64,000 bases of DNA from Kitasatospora sp. MAP5-34 (GTDB taxonomy: Bacteria > Actinomycetota > Actinomycetes > Streptomycetales > Streptomycetaceae): NCBI RefSeq assembly GCF_029894335.1, contig NZ_JARXZC010000010.1:98541-162540 (forward strand), given 5' to 3'. Shown here piece by piece: positions 36,086 to 44,629 of this stretch. Numbering within the stretch: the first letter of the stretch is position 1; each line of letters opens with the position of its first letter. Under the pieces are notes generated by a model. That model was given only the letters and a program-made list of their open reading frames with translations. It was not told the origin of the DNA and made no database searches. A program made the position numbers and the translations under genes.

Positions 36086-37315
36086 TCAGTTGAGCGTCAG
36101 CCCCGGTAGCAGGCCCGGGATCAGCGGCGGGATGGTGAAGCCCTGGCCGCCGTCCGGGGTGCTGCCCGCAGGTGCCGTCGACGGGGCCGGGGTGGCCGCC
36201 GACTTGCCGCCCGGCTGACCGGCCGCCGGGCTGGTGGACGGGCCGGTGCCGTTGCCGGTGAGCCCGTCCGTGAGGCCGTGGACGAGGCTGCCCACCCCAC
36301 CGCCGTTGGCGCTGTCCGGCGCCGAACCACCCTGCCCCGTACCGGCGGTGGAGCCGCCGGTGGCGGGGGAGTCGGTCGAGCCCTGCGGCTCGCCCTGGGC
36401 CGACCCGGTACCGGTGTCGGGCGTCTGAGCCCCGGTACCCGTACCGCCGTTCGCCGCGCCGCCGTTCCTGGCGGGCGGCTGCTCCAGGTGGAGCGGGGCG
36501 ACGTCCTCGCTCATGTCGCCGAAGAGCTGGTCGACCTTGCTGGCCTGGGTGGTCAGCTGCGGGGGCAGGTGCTCCTGCAGGGCGGCCCAGCGGCCGTCCT
36601 CGCCGTCGGCGAAGGTGGCCAGCTTGCGCATCGGCGTGAGCGAGCCGTTGCTGCGGTAGACCGAACGCAGCAGGTCGCGGCCCTTGATGGCCTCGGCGTG
36701 CATGTCGTCCAGCGCCTGGCGGACCTGCTCCACCGTGTCGGCGCTGAGCCCGGAGGCCGCACCGGGACCGGACCGCCCGAGCAGGCTCTGGGCCTCCTCC
36801 AGCCGGGTGGACGCCTGGTCGAGCAGCAGGGCACCACGTTCGGTGTCGTTGCCCGCCCAGTCCAGCCGGAGGCCCTCCAGGCCGCGCTTCATTCCGTAGA
36901 GAGCGTCCCCGGGCAGCGCGTTGGTGCTCGCCGCCGCCACGCCGGCGAAGCTGCCGACGGCAACTCCGGCGACCAGGCCGCCGATTGCCAACCGGCGGCC
37001 CCAACGCCTGCGCGAACCGGCCCTGGTCGCCCGGTGGCCGCGCTGCAGCGGCACCCGCGCCGCCGGGCCACCCGCCCACTCCTGCTCGAACGCGGCCATC
37101 AGCTGGGCGCGTTGAACCGTCCGGGCCTCCAAGCTCAGCTCCGGCTCGGGCAGCGCGCCGAGCGCGCCCGCCATGCTGAGCAGCTCCGCCATCGCGGCCG
37201 AACCGCTCGGTGGGCCGCTCGACGGACCGCTTTCGGGTCCGCCATCCGTCCGGTGGGCCTCCAGCGCCTCGGCGAAGGCCCTCGCCCGCCGGTGCTCCAG
37301 CACGTTTGCCGTCAC
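36086..37315 (-). CDS. rsbN: RsbN-like membrane anti-sigma factor of BldN (DUF5667)
   Basis: This 409-residue protein starts at GTG 37315 with AGGGAGG upstream. It has an N-terminal cytoplasmic sigma-binding region (VLEHRRARAFAEALEAH ... LSLEARTVQRAQLMAAFEQEW), then one membrane segment RRLAIGGLVAGVAVGSFAGVAAAS (about 107-130). A DUF5667 domain follows outside (about 131-230: LPGDALYGMKRGLEGLRLDW ... RLEEAQSLLG), then a Pro/Thr/Gly-rich tail of 120 residues. In S. venezuelae RsbN holds BldN at the membrane. It lies directly downstream of bldN, as in other streptomycetes. The tail length is variable in the family. Confidence 0.88.
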   Translation of the reverse strand: MTANVLEHRRARAFAEALEAHRTDGGPESGPSSGPPSGSAAMAELLSMAGALGALPEPELSLEARTVQRAQLMAAFEQEWAGGPAARVPLQRGHRATRAGSRRRWGRRLAIGGLVAGVAVGSFAGVAAASTNALPGDALYGMKRGLEGLRLDWAGNDTERGALLLDQASTRLEEAQSLLGRSGPGAASGLSADTVEQVRQALDDMHAEAIKGRDLLRSVYRSNGSLTPMRKLATFADGEDGRWAALQEHLPPQLTTQASKVDQLFGDMSEDVAPLHLEQPPARNGGAANGGTGTGAQTPDTGTGSAQGEPQGSTDSPATGGSTAGTGQGGSAPDSANGGGVGSLVHGLTDGLTGNGTGPSTSPAAGQPGGKSAATPAPSTAPAGSTPDGGQGFTIPPLIPGLLPGLTLN

Positions 37316-37565
37316 GGGCCACACCTCCCTTCGTCGTTGTCGACACCCTGGCCCGCCGGACGGTTGCCTCGGTGAGCCAAAACCACACCATCGGGTGACA
37401 TGGCCTGGTCCCGCTTGACCGTTGGACCGGTGGGGGTTTGCACGCTGGCCAACGAGTGGAGCCGGGCGTGGGTTACGCACGAGTGATCATGTGACCGCCC
37501 ATTCACCCGCACGTGTCGGCCGGGGAAAGCCGGTGACCTGCGGTGGGACAGGTCGGATAGTGGGA

Positions 37566-38426
37566 TCACCGTGAGTCCGGCGGCAGCAGCCGGGCGAGGG
37601 TGCGAACCGCGCGGTACTGGAGGGTCTTGATCGCGCCCTCGTTCTTGCCCATGATGCGGGCGGTCTCCGCGACCGACAGGCCCTGCAGGAAGCGGAGCGT
37701 GACGCACTCCTGCTGCTGGGGGTTGAGCCGCCGGACGGCGTCCAGCAGCGCGGCGTTGGAGAGCGACTCGAGCACCGAGTCCTCCGGGCTGCGCTCGCAC
37801 TCGTTGGAGTCCAGCATCTCGCCGGTGGTGACCTCCAGCCGGAACCGGCTGGACTTGAAGTGGTCGGCCACCAGGTTGCGGGCGATCGTCACCAGCCAGG
37901 CGCCGAAGTCCCGGCCCTGCCAGGTGAAGGTGCCGATCCGGCGCAGCGCGCGCAGGAAGGTCTCGCTGGTGAGGTCCTCGGCGGTGGCCCGGCTGCCGAC
38001 CCGGTAGTAGATGTACCGGTAGACGGTGTCCGAGTAGTGGTCGTAGAGCCGCCCGAACGCCTCGCTCTCGCCGTTCTGGGCCTTCTCGACCAGCTCCATG
38101 ATCGGGTTGTGCTCGGTCTCGAAGCCCGGGCTCGGGGTCGTCCGGCTGCGGCTGCGGCTGCCGATCGTCCGGCTGCGGGTGCCCGGGCCGGTGGCGGCAC
38201 CGGTGCCGGTGGCTGTGCCGGCGCCCGCGCTGGTGCCGCTGGTCGCGGTGGAGCGCAGGATGGCGCCACCGGCCAGCACCGGTCCGGCCAGGGCTGGTTG
38301 GGGGAGGTAGAGCTCGAACTCGCGGATCGCGGCCCACAGGCGGTCGACGCGCGTTCCGGAGCGCAGAGATGCGGGCGACGGGCGGCGGGAGGTGGCAGGC
38401 GCGTCGTTCCGGACGGGTGGGTACAC
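37566..38426 (-). CDS. bldN: Developmental ECF sigma factor BldN
   Basis: This 286-residue protein starts at GTG 38426 (GGGAG upstream). An N-terminal extension of about 105 residues, low in complexity near the end (RTRSRTIGSRSRSRTTP), precedes the sigma core. Region 2 reads EAFGRLYDHYSDTVYRYIYYRVGS and AEDLTSETFLRALRRIGTF; region 4 reads LNPQQQECVTLRFLQGLSVAETARIMGKNEGAIKTLQYRAVRTL. The core is close to S. coelicolor BldN, which is made as a pro-protein with an N-terminal extension that is removed. Known roles: BldN is controlled by BldD, held by RsbN, and activates chaplin, rodlin and bldM genes. All those features are present or nearby here, except bldM. Confidence 0.95.
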   Translation of the reverse strand: MYPPVRNDAPATSRRPSPASLRSGTRVDRLWAAIREFELYLPQPALAGPVLAGGAILRSTATSGTSAGAGTATGTGAATGPGTRSRTIGSRSRSRTTPSPGFETEHNPIMELVEKAQNGESEAFGRLYDHYSDTVYRYIYYRVGSRATAEDLTSETFLRALRRIGTFTWQGRDFGAWLVTIARNLVADHFKSSRFRLEVTTGEMLDSNECERSPEDSVLESLSNAALLDAVRRLNPQQQECVTLRFLQGLSVAETARIMGKNEGAIKTLQYRAVRTLARLLPPDSR

Positions 38427-38860
38427 GGGACTCCCAGAGGCAGAACTGTGGACGGATCACCTCCGCCTGCGCGGAGAGCACACTTCCTGACCCCCCGTCA
38501 CAGGGGACGTGTGGGTGGCGTGCATCCAGGAGAGAATAACGCTTTGTGCAATGACAGCTACACCCTGTGGCCGAAGTGGTCGTTTGAGATCCGCTTGGCG
38601 TGCATATTCAGCTGGAACCGACCGGATGTGACGTCACCTGCTCCACCCAATGTGACCAGCGATGCGCACCCAGTGACAGATTTGGCAGGTGGGGCCGGGG
38701 TTTCCCGGCTCGGGTGCCTCGTAACCCCAGACTTTGCCAAGTTGTCGAACGATCGGATCCGGTCACTCGGGAACAGGTCCGTAACCACCCGCTTGCGGGT
38801 GGCCAGGATCGCCCGTACGAGGGACCGGGCCGCCGGGTGACCAGGCGGTCCGGGACGGGC
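38427..38860. promoter_or_regulatory. Long upstream region of bldN
   Basis: A 434-base non-coding stretch upstream of bldN is noticeably less GC-rich than the surroundings (for example AGAATAACGCTTTGTGCAAT and TGCATATTCAGCTGG). It carries several GTGA/TCAC half-sites: GTGACGTCACC at 38628-38638, CAGTGACAG near 38670, and others. Long leader regions are usual for developmental regulators in streptomycetes. No gene is evident. Confidence 0.6.
38628..38638. promoter_or_regulatory. Candidate BldD-type operator
   Basis: GTGACGTCACC is a palindrome with the GTGA-n2-TCACC layout of BldD boxes (half-site AGTGA/TCACC with variable spacing). It lies about 200 bases upstream of the bldN start codon. 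bldN is an established BldD target in S. coelicolor; binding here is inferred from the motif. Confidence 0.45.
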
Positions 38861-39907
38861 TCAGGCCCGCCGGCGGCGGCGGACGGCGATCGCCGCCGCC
38901 GTGCCTCCCGCCAGCACGCCGAGCCCGGCGGCGGCCGGCAGGCCGACCTTGGCGGCCCGCCGTCCGGTCCGGAAGTCCCGTACCCGCCAGCCCATCCGCC
39001 GGGCGTGCCGCCGCAGCGCCGCGTCCGGGTTGACCACGTACGGGTGGCCGACCAGGGCGAGCATCGGGATGTCGTTCGCGGAGTCGCTGAACGCCGCGCA
39101 GTGGCTCAGCTCCAGCTGCTCGCGGCGGGCCAGCGCGCGGACCGCCGCCGCCTTGGCGTCGCCGTGCAGCAGGCCGCCGACCAGGCGGCCGGTGTAGACG
39201 CCGTCCACCGCCTCGGCGACGGTGCCGAGCGCGCCCGTCATCCCGAGCCGGCGCGCGATGATCCGGGCCGCCTCCAGCGGGGCGGCGGTGACCAGCCAGA
39301 CCTGCTGGCCGGCGTCCAGGTGCAGCTGTACCAGCGCGCGGGTGCCGGGCCAGATCTTCTCCGCGATGACCTGCTCGAAGACCTCCTCGCAGATCTGCTC
39401 CACCTCGGCCGTCCGCTTGCCCGCCACCAGGCTGAGCGCCTTGTCCTTGGCGTCCGCGATGTGCGCCGGGTCCTCGGCGCCCAGCCGGAACCAGGCCTGC
39501 TGCCAGGCGAAGCGGGCGACGTCGCGCCGGGTGAAGAACTTCCGGCGGTAGAGGCCCACGCCGAGGTAGAAGATCGCGGCGCCGCGCAGGATGGTGTTGT
39601 CGCAGTCGAAGAACGCGGCGGCCTGGTGGTCCCCGGGCGTCGGGGTGTGGTCCCCGGCCGGCGCCTTCGGCACCCGGCCCGGCTTCTTCGGGGCTTCGGC
39701 GCGGGCGGGCTCGGTGCGGGGGCTCTCGGCGGGGGCGGGCTCGGCGGGGGTCTGCTCGGCGTGGGTGACCTCGGCCCGTTCCAGCTCCGCCTGCTGGAGG
39801 TCGGCCTCCGCCGCCTCGGCGGCGGCCTCGCCTGCCAAGGCGGTCCGCTCGGTGGGGGAACGCCTTGCCTGGGTGAGCCTTCTCAGCGCGGCCATGGCAC
39901 CGAGCAT
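38861..39907 (-). CDS. HAD-IB family hydrolase (SerB/CicA-like phosphatase)
   Basis: This protein of about 348 residues has an N-terminal low-complexity Glu/Ala/Pro region of about 95 residues (EAAAEAAEADLQQAELERAEV). A HAD-IB phosphatase domain follows: AAFFDCDNTILRGAAIFYLGVGLY (nucleophile Asp), VWLVTAAPLEAARIIARRLGM, and AFSDSANDIPMLALVGHPYVVNPDAALRRHARRMGW. It ends with a hydrophobic helix and Arg cluster (LPAAAGLGVLAGGTAAAIAVRRRRR), suggesting membrane attachment. Relatives dephosphorylate phospholipids or phosphoserine. The start is uncertain between ATG 39907 and ATG 39895. It lies upstream of bldN on the same strand, 434 bases away. Confidence 0.87.
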   Translation of the reverse strand: MLGAMAALRRLTQARRSPTERTALAGEAAAEAAEADLQQAELERAEVTHAEQTPAEPAPAESPRTEPARAEAPKKPGRVPKAPAGDHTPTPGDHQAAAFFDCDNTILRGAAIFYLGVGLYRRKFFTRRDVARFAWQQAWFRLGAEDPAHIADAKDKALSLVAGKRTAEVEQICEEVFEQVIAEKIWPGTRALVQLHLDAGQQVWLVTAAPLEAARIIARRLGMTGALGTVAEAVDGVYTGRLVGGLLHGDAKAAAVRALARREQLELSHCAAFSDSANDIPMLALVGHPYVVNPDAALRRHARRMGWRVRDFRTGRRAAKVGLPAAAGLGVLAGGTAAAIAVRRRRRA

Positions 39908-39984
39908 AGCCAGCCATGGCGGTTCTCCCCATGACTGCGGCATGCAGTAGGAGTTAACAACCCGCGTCCGGGCCGTACCCCACA

Positions 39985-40269
39985 ATGGATCGGGTGAGCC
40001 CACTGTTGCGACGTGACAAGAAGAACCCCGCCGACCGCACGGTCACCCTGGTCAGCAAGCCCGGGTGCCACCTGTGCGACGACGCCCGCGAGGTGATCGT
40101 CCGGGTGACCGGAGAGCTCGGGGCGGCGTTCGAGGAGCGGGACATCACGCAGGACGAGGAGCTGTACCGCAAGTACTGGGAGCAGATCCCGGTGACGCTG
40201 ATCGACGGTAAGCAGCACGACTTCTGGCGCGTGGACGAACGCCGCCTGCGTACCGCTCTCGGCAGCTGA
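39985..40269 (+). CDS. Glutaredoxin-like (DUF836 family) thiol protein
   Basis: This 94-residue thioredoxin-fold protein has TLVSKPGCHLCDDAREVI, with the active CxxC being CHLC (about residues 28-31). The cis-Pro lies in EQIPVTLIDGKQHDFWRVD. The family is glutaredoxin-like and of unknown partner. It lies upstream of the exonuclease-rex-haem group and is often found with redox genes. The stop is followed at once by a perfect GC palindrome. Confidence 0.9.
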   Translation: MDRVSPLLRRDKKNPADRTVTLVSKPGCHLCDDAREVIVRVTGELGAAFEERDITQDEELYRKYWEQIPVTLIDGKQHDFWRVDERRLRTALGS

Positions 40270-40290
40270 CCCCCGCCGATCGGCGGGGGT
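40269..40290 (+). terminator. Palindromic terminator after the glutaredoxin-like gene
   Basis: ACCCCCGCCGA followed by TCGGCGGGGGT is a perfect 22-bp palindrome starting at the last base of the stop codon. Confidence 0.7.
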
Positions 40291-40417
40291 CGTACGCCAA
40301 ATCGTTGTCGCAGAACTGAAGACCGGCTCATCTGGAACCCCTTTCGTCGGCTTACGATCTAATCGCTTTGCATCCGTCGGGGGACTGGCCGGGGGCTGAA
40401 GACGTAGGAGAGCAGTC

Positions 40418-41207
40418 ATGCTCCCGCCCAAGCGCGGCTACGCCGTGGTCGATGTCGAGGCCACCGGTCGCAGCCCCTGGCGCCACCGCGTGGTGGAGGT
40501 CGCCGTCGTGCTGCTCGACAGCCGGCTGCGGACCGAGGGTGAGTTCGCCACCCTGATAGACCCGCTCGGCCCGGTCGGGCCGACCCACGTGCACCGGATC
40601 GAGCAGCACGACGTGGTCGGCGCCCCCCGCTTCCGCGAGGTGGCGCCGCAGCTGCTGGAGCGGCTGGCGGGCCGGGTCCTGGTCGGCCACCACGTGAGCT
40701 GCGACCAGGCGTTCCTGGAGCGCGAGTTCGCCCGGATCGGCGTGCCGCTGCCGCCCGTCCCGCTGATCTGCACCATGCGCCTGGCGCGCGGCCACCTCCC
40801 GGAGGCCGGCGGCTACGGCCTGGCGGCCTGCGTGGCGGCGGCCGGTCTCGGCCGGTATCCGGCGCACACCGCGCTCGGCGACGCCCGGGCCACCGCCGAC
40901 CTGTTGCGGCACTGCGTCCGGATCTGCTCCCGCCCGCCCGCCCGCCCACTGGGCCGGTCCGTTGCGCGAGGCGGCGGGTGTGCCGTGGCCGAGGGTCGGG
41001 CGGGCCATGGCGCGCCGCCCGGTGGCGCCAGTGCCGCTGATCCGCCGCGAGGCGCTGTCCGGGCCGTGGCCGCCGGGCGACGCCGCAGGTCCCGCGTCGA
41101 CTCCCGTACCGACTCCCGCACCGGGCCTCGCGGTGGGTCTCCTGCCCGGTCTCCGGCCCGGCCTCCCGCCGGGGTGCATACCCGGTCCCGCACTGGAGAG
41201 CGAGTGA
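40418..41207 (+). pseudogene. DnaQ-like 3'-5' exonuclease, frame broken at a CGCC tetranucleotide tract
   Basis: The frame from ATG 40418 encodes a DnaQ/DEDD exonuclease: GYAVVDVEATGRSPWRHRVVEVAVV (first Asp and Glu), THVHRIEQHDVVGAP, LVGHHVSCDQAFLEREF and AHTALGDARATADLL (last His and Asp). After the tract at 40931-40946 (four CGCC copies) this frame becomes Arg/Gly-rich with poor third-position GC and has no stop before rex, which it enters in phase. The +1 frame from about 40962 (LREAAGVPWPRVGRAMARRP ... VPLIRREALSGPWPPG) has normal codon use and stops at TGA 41205-41207. Loss of one CGCC unit would join the two into a 261-residue protein. This may be a slippage mutation, phase variation or a sequencing error; the exonuclease core itself is intact. 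Confidence 0.75.
40931..40946 (+). repeat. CGCC tetranucleotide tract at the exonuclease frameshift
   Basis: Four tandem CGCC units lie at the point where exonuclease homology changes frame. A three-unit version would restore the frame. Confidence 0.85.
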
Positions 41208-41245
41208 TGCGCATCACTGTGCGGGGACAAATCGGACACCATCTT

Positions 41246-41261
41246 TGTGCACACGTTCACA
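41246..41261. promoter_or_regulatory. Rex operator (ROP) upstream of rex
   Basis: TGTGCACACGTTCACA matches the Rex consensus TGTGAAC-n3-TTCACA with one substitution. It lies 48 bases upstream of the rex start and implies autoregulation by the NADH/NAD ratio, as known for the rex-hemACD operon of S. coelicolor. Confidence 0.85.
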
Positions 41262-41308
41262 AACGCATAGCCTGGCTGCCAAAGCCCAGCTTCACCCACA
41301 GGAGCACC

Positions 41309-42193
41309 GTGGCAATCGGCCGATCACCACAGAGCAGTTCGCAGACGCCCGACCAGGGCGCCGCGCGCCGACCCTCGCGCGCCCGGGGCATCCCGGAGGC
41401 GACTGTCGCCCGCCTCCCGCTGTACCTGCGGGCGCTCACCGCTCTCTCCGAGCGCTCGGTACCCACGGTCTCCTCCGAGGAGCTCGCGGCCGCCGCCGGG
41501 GTCAACTCGGCGAAGCTGCGCAAGGACTTCTCGTACCTCGGCTCGTACGGCACCCGTGGTGTCGGTTACGACGTCGAGTACCTCGTCTACCAGATCTCCC
41601 GCGAGCTCGGCCTCACCCAGGACTGGCCGGTCGTCATCGTCGGCATCGGGAACCTGGGTCACGCCCTGGCCAACTACGGTGGGTTCGCCTCCCGCGGCTT
41701 CCGGGTCGCCGCCCTGCTGGACGCCGACCCGAGCGTGGTCGGCAGCAGCGCGGCCGGACTGCCCGTCCGGCACATGGACGAGCTGGAGACGATCGTGGAG
41801 ACCCAGCACGTCTCCATCGGCGTCATCACCACCCCGCCCGGCGCCGCCCAGCAGGTCTGCGACCGCCTGGTGGAGGCCGGTGTGACCAGCATCCTGAACT
41901 TCGCGCCGACCGTGCTGACCGTCCCGGACGGCGTGGACGTGCGCAAGGTCGACCTCTCCATAGAGCTGCAGATCCTGGCCTTCCACGAGCAGCGCAAGGC
42001 GGGCGAGGAGCCCGACCGGGGCGACTCCGTGCTCGACCGGGCCCCGGGCCCGGTGCGCGCGGCCGCCGCCAAGCTCCGCCGGGCGGCCGGCGCCGCGACG
42101 GCCGCCAAGGCCGAGCCGGTGGCGAAGGGCGGCAAGGGCGGCAAGCCGCCCAAGGGCCCGGACGGCGAACTCTCCGCGGTGGTGCCGGCGTGA
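41309..42193 (+). CDS. rex: Redox-sensing transcriptional repressor Rex
   Basis: This 294-residue protein starts at GTG 41309 (GGAG upstream). The winged-helix DNA-binding domain (about 20-90) reads IPEATVARLPLYLRALTALSERSVPTVSSEELA and NSAKLRKDFSYLGSYGTRGVGYDV. The NAD(H)-binding Rossmann domain has VVIVGIGNLGHALANYGG and continues to SIELQILAFHEQRKAGE. It is near-identical to S. coelicolor Rex through the core; the C-terminal Lys/Gly tail is variable. Rex represses respiratory and haem genes when NADH is low and releases DNA when NADH is high. It heads the rex-hemA-hemC-hemD group. The in-frame extension up to 40418 is the broken exonuclease frame, not a natural N-terminus. Confidence 0.97.
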   Translation: MAIGRSPQSSSQTPDQGAARRPSRARGIPEATVARLPLYLRALTALSERSVPTVSSEELAAAAGVNSAKLRKDFSYLGSYGTRGVGYDVEYLVYQISRELGLTQDWPVVIVGIGNLGHALANYGGFASRGFRVAALLDADPSVVGSSAAGLPVRHMDELETIVETQHVSIGVITTPPGAAQQVCDRLVEAGVTSILNFAPTVLTVPDGVDVRKVDLSIELQILAFHEQRKAGEEPDRGDSVLDRAPGPVRAAAAKLRRAAGAATAAKAEPVAKGGKGGKPPKGPDGELSAVVPA

Positions 42194-42227
42194 GCAGCGA
42201 TCTGACCTGTACGAACAAGGGGCGGGC

Positions 42228-43616
42228 ATGAGTTTTCTCGTCGTTGGGCTGAGCCACCGGACCGCCCCCGTGGGCGTGCTGGAGCGCGCCGCGCTGACCG
42301 GTGACGTCCCGACCAGGCTGCTGCACGACGCCGCCGCCTCGGCGACGGTCGGCGAGGCGGCGCTCGTCAACACCTGCAACCGCATCGAGCTGTACGCGGA
42401 CGTGGACAAGTTCCACGCCGGGGTCGCCGAACTCTCCCTGCTGCTCGCCCACCACAGCGGCGTGGACCTGGAGGAGCTCACCTCCCACCTGTACGTCCAC
42501 TACGAGGACCGGGCCGTCCACCACCTCTTCTCGGTGGCCTGCGGCCTGGACTCGATGGTCGTCGGCGAGGGCCAGATCCTCGGCCAGCTGCGCGACGCGC
42601 TGGCCATGGCGCAGGAGGAGCACACCGCCGGGCGCGGCCTCAACGAGCTGTTCCAGCAGGCCCTGCGGGTCGGCAAGCGGGCGCACAGCGAGACCGGCAT
42701 CGACAAGGCCGGGCAGTCGCTGGTCACCTTCGGCCTGGAGCAGATCGCGCTGGGCGCGGGCGAGATCGTGGGCAAGCGGGCCCTGGTGGTCGGCGCGGGC
42801 TCGATGAGCTCGCTGGCCGCCGCCACGCTGGTCCGCGCCGGTGTCACCGACCTGCTGATCGCCAACCGCACCGCCGAGCGCGCCGAGCGGCTGGCGGCCA
42901 ACCTGGGCGCCCGTACGGTCGACTTCGCCGAGGTGCCGCAGGCGCTCGCCGAGGTCGACCTGGTGATCTCCTGCACCGGTGCCGCCGGGGTGGTGATCCC
43001 GGCCGACGTGGTCGCGGCTGCGGTGGCCGCTCGTACAGCGGAAACGCCGCTCGCCTTCCTCGACCTGGCCATGCCGCGCGACGTGGACCACGACGTGCAC
43101 GAGCTGCCCGGCGCCCTGCTGGTCGACCTGGAGAGCCTCTCGCAGGCGCACGCCGCCACGCCCGGCGCCGGGGACGTGGACGCCGTCACCGGCATCGTCG
43201 CCGACGAGGTCACCGCCTTCGGCGCGGCCCAGCGGGCCGCCCGGATCGCGCCCACCGTGGTCGCCCTGCGCGCGATGGCCTCCGAGGTGGTCCTCGGCGA
43301 ACTCGGCCGGCTGAACACCAGGCTGCCCGACCTGGACGAGCGCACCCGCGCCGAGGTCTCGCAGACCGTCCGCCGGGTCGTCGACAAACTGCTGCACGCG
43401 CCCACCGTCCGGGTGAAGCAGCTCGCCGCCGAGCCCGGCGGTGCCTCCTACGCCGACGCGCTGCGCGAGCTGTTCGACCTGGATCCGGCGGCGGTGCAGG
43501 CTGTCTCCGGCACTCCCGTCGGCAGCACCCCCGCAGCCGGCGCACCGGTCGGCAGTACGCCGATCGGGGCGCAGGCCGGCGCCGGCGGCACCCTCGCCGG
43601 CGGAGGCCCCAGATGA
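42228..43616 (+). CDS. hemA: Glutamyl-tRNA reductase
   Basis: This 462-residue enzyme performs the first committed step of haem synthesis, reducing glutamyl-tRNA to glutamate-1-semialdehyde. SFLVVGLSHRTAPVGVLER, the catalytic Cys in ALVNTCNRIELYAD, SVACGLDSMVVGEGQILGQLRDAL, a Rossmann motif ALVVGAGSMSSLAAATL and a C-terminal dimerisation region are present. The C-terminal 35 residues are Gly/Ala/Pro repeats (VGSTPAAGAPVGSTPIGA) without known role. The start is ATG 42228, 34 bases after rex; it overlaps hemC by four bases. Confidence 0.96.
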   Translation: MSFLVVGLSHRTAPVGVLERAALTGDVPTRLLHDAAASATVGEAALVNTCNRIELYADVDKFHAGVAELSLLLAHHSGVDLEELTSHLYVHYEDRAVHHLFSVACGLDSMVVGEGQILGQLRDALAMAQEEHTAGRGLNELFQQALRVGKRAHSETGIDKAGQSLVTFGLEQIALGAGEIVGKRALVVGAGSMSSLAAATLVRAGVTDLLIANRTAERAERLAANLGARTVDFAEVPQALAEVDLVISCTGAAGVVIPADVVAAAVAARTAETPLAFLDLAMPRDVDHDVHELPGALLVDLESLSQAHAATPGAGDVDAVTGIVADEVTAFGAAQRAARIAPTVVALRAMASEVVLGELGRLNTRLPDLDERTRAEVSQTVRRVVDKLLHAPTVRVKQLAAEPGGASYADALRELFDLDPAAVQAVSGTPVGSTPAAGAPVGSTPIGAQAGAGGTLAGGGPR

Positions 43617-44629
43617 ACCACCAGCCACCCCACGAGCACGACCGGGACGATCACCTCATGAATGGTCAAGAGTCAGCGGCACCGCTCCGACTCGGCACCC
43701 GCCGCAGCGCCCTCGCCATGGCCCAGTCGGGCATGGTGGCCAGGGACGTCACCCGGGTCACCGGACGGGCCGTCGAGCTGGTGGAGATCACCACCTACGG
43801 CGACACCTCCCGCGAGGCCCTCGCCCAGATCGGCGGCACCGGAGTCTTCGTCTCGGCGCTGCGCGACGCGCTGCTGGACGGCCGGATCGACTTCGCCGTG
43901 CACTCGCTCAAGGACCTCCCCACCGCCACACCCGAGGGCCTGCTGCTCGCGGCCGTCCCGGAGCGCGAGGACCCGCGCGACGCGCTGGTCGCCCGCGACG
44001 GGCTCGGCCTCGGCGAACTGGTCGAGAAGCTGGCCGGGCGCACCGCCCGGATCGGCACCGGCTCCCCGCGCCGGATGGCCCAGCTCAACGCCTGGGCGCG
44101 CGCCCGGGGCGCGGCGCTGGAGACCGTGGCGATCCGGGGCAACGTCGACACCCGGATCGGGTTCGTCCACTCGGGCGAGCTGGACGCCGTGGTGCTGGCC
44201 ACCGCCGGGCTCAACCGGCTCGGCCGCAGCGCCGAGATCACCGAGCACCTCGACGCCGAGCTGATGCTCCCGGCCCCCGGCCAGGGCGCGCTCGCCATCG
44301 AGTGTGTCGACCCCGTCCTCGCCGCCGCCCTCGGCGCCCTGGACCACGCCCCGACCCGCGCCGCCGTCGTCGCGGAACGGGCCCTGCTGGCCACCCTGGA
44401 GGCCGGCTGCTCGGCCCCCGTCGCCGCCCTCGCCAAGTGGGCCGGCGCCGAAATGTGGCTGGAAGGCGTGGTCGGCACCGTCGACGGCGCCACACTGCTG
44501 AAGATGACCGCCAACGGTCCGCTCGTACTCGACGAGACGGTCGAACGGCAGGCGACGGCTCTCGGCCGCGCCCTCGCCGTCCGGCTGCTCGACGGTGGAG
44601 CGGCCACTCTGATGGGGGAGCGAGCCTGA
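43613..44629 (+). CDS. hemC: Hydroxymethylbilane synthase (porphobilinogen deaminase)
   Basis: This protein of 323-338 residues condenses four porphobilinogens to hydroxymethylbilane. Family blocks are LRLGTRRSALAMAQSG, VEITTYGD, GTGVFVSALRDALLDGRIDFAVHSLKDLPT, GTGSPRRMAQL, the LPAPGQGALAIE segment and the dipyrromethane-binding Cys in LEAGCSAPVAA. ATG 43613 overlaps the hemA stop (ATGA) but adds 15 unconserved residues (NHQPPHEHDRDDHL); ATG 43658 is the other possible start. It is followed by hemD with a one-base overlap. Confidence 0.96.
   Translation: MNHQPPHEHDRDDHLMNGQESAAPLRLGTRRSALAMAQSGMVARDVTRVTGRAVELVEITTYGDTSREALAQIGGTGVFVSALRDALLDGRIDFAVHSLKDLPTATPEGLLLAAVPEREDPRDALVARDGLGLGELVEKLAGRTARIGTGSPRRMAQLNAWARARGAALETVAIRGNVDTRIGFVHSGELDAVVLATAGLNRLGRSAEITEHLDAELMLPAPGQGALAIECVDPVLAAALGALDHAPTRAAVVAERALLATLEAGCSAPVAALAKWAGAEMWLEGVVGTVDGATLLKMTANGPLVLDETVERQATALGRALAVRLLDGGAATLMGERA

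Noticed and set aside
40418..42193. A genuine 591-residue exonuclease-Rex fusion
   Set aside because: Rex has its own start with RBS and operator. The linker between the two domains shows antisense-like composition, and the alternative frame has a proper stop, so the fusion is an effect of the frameshift.
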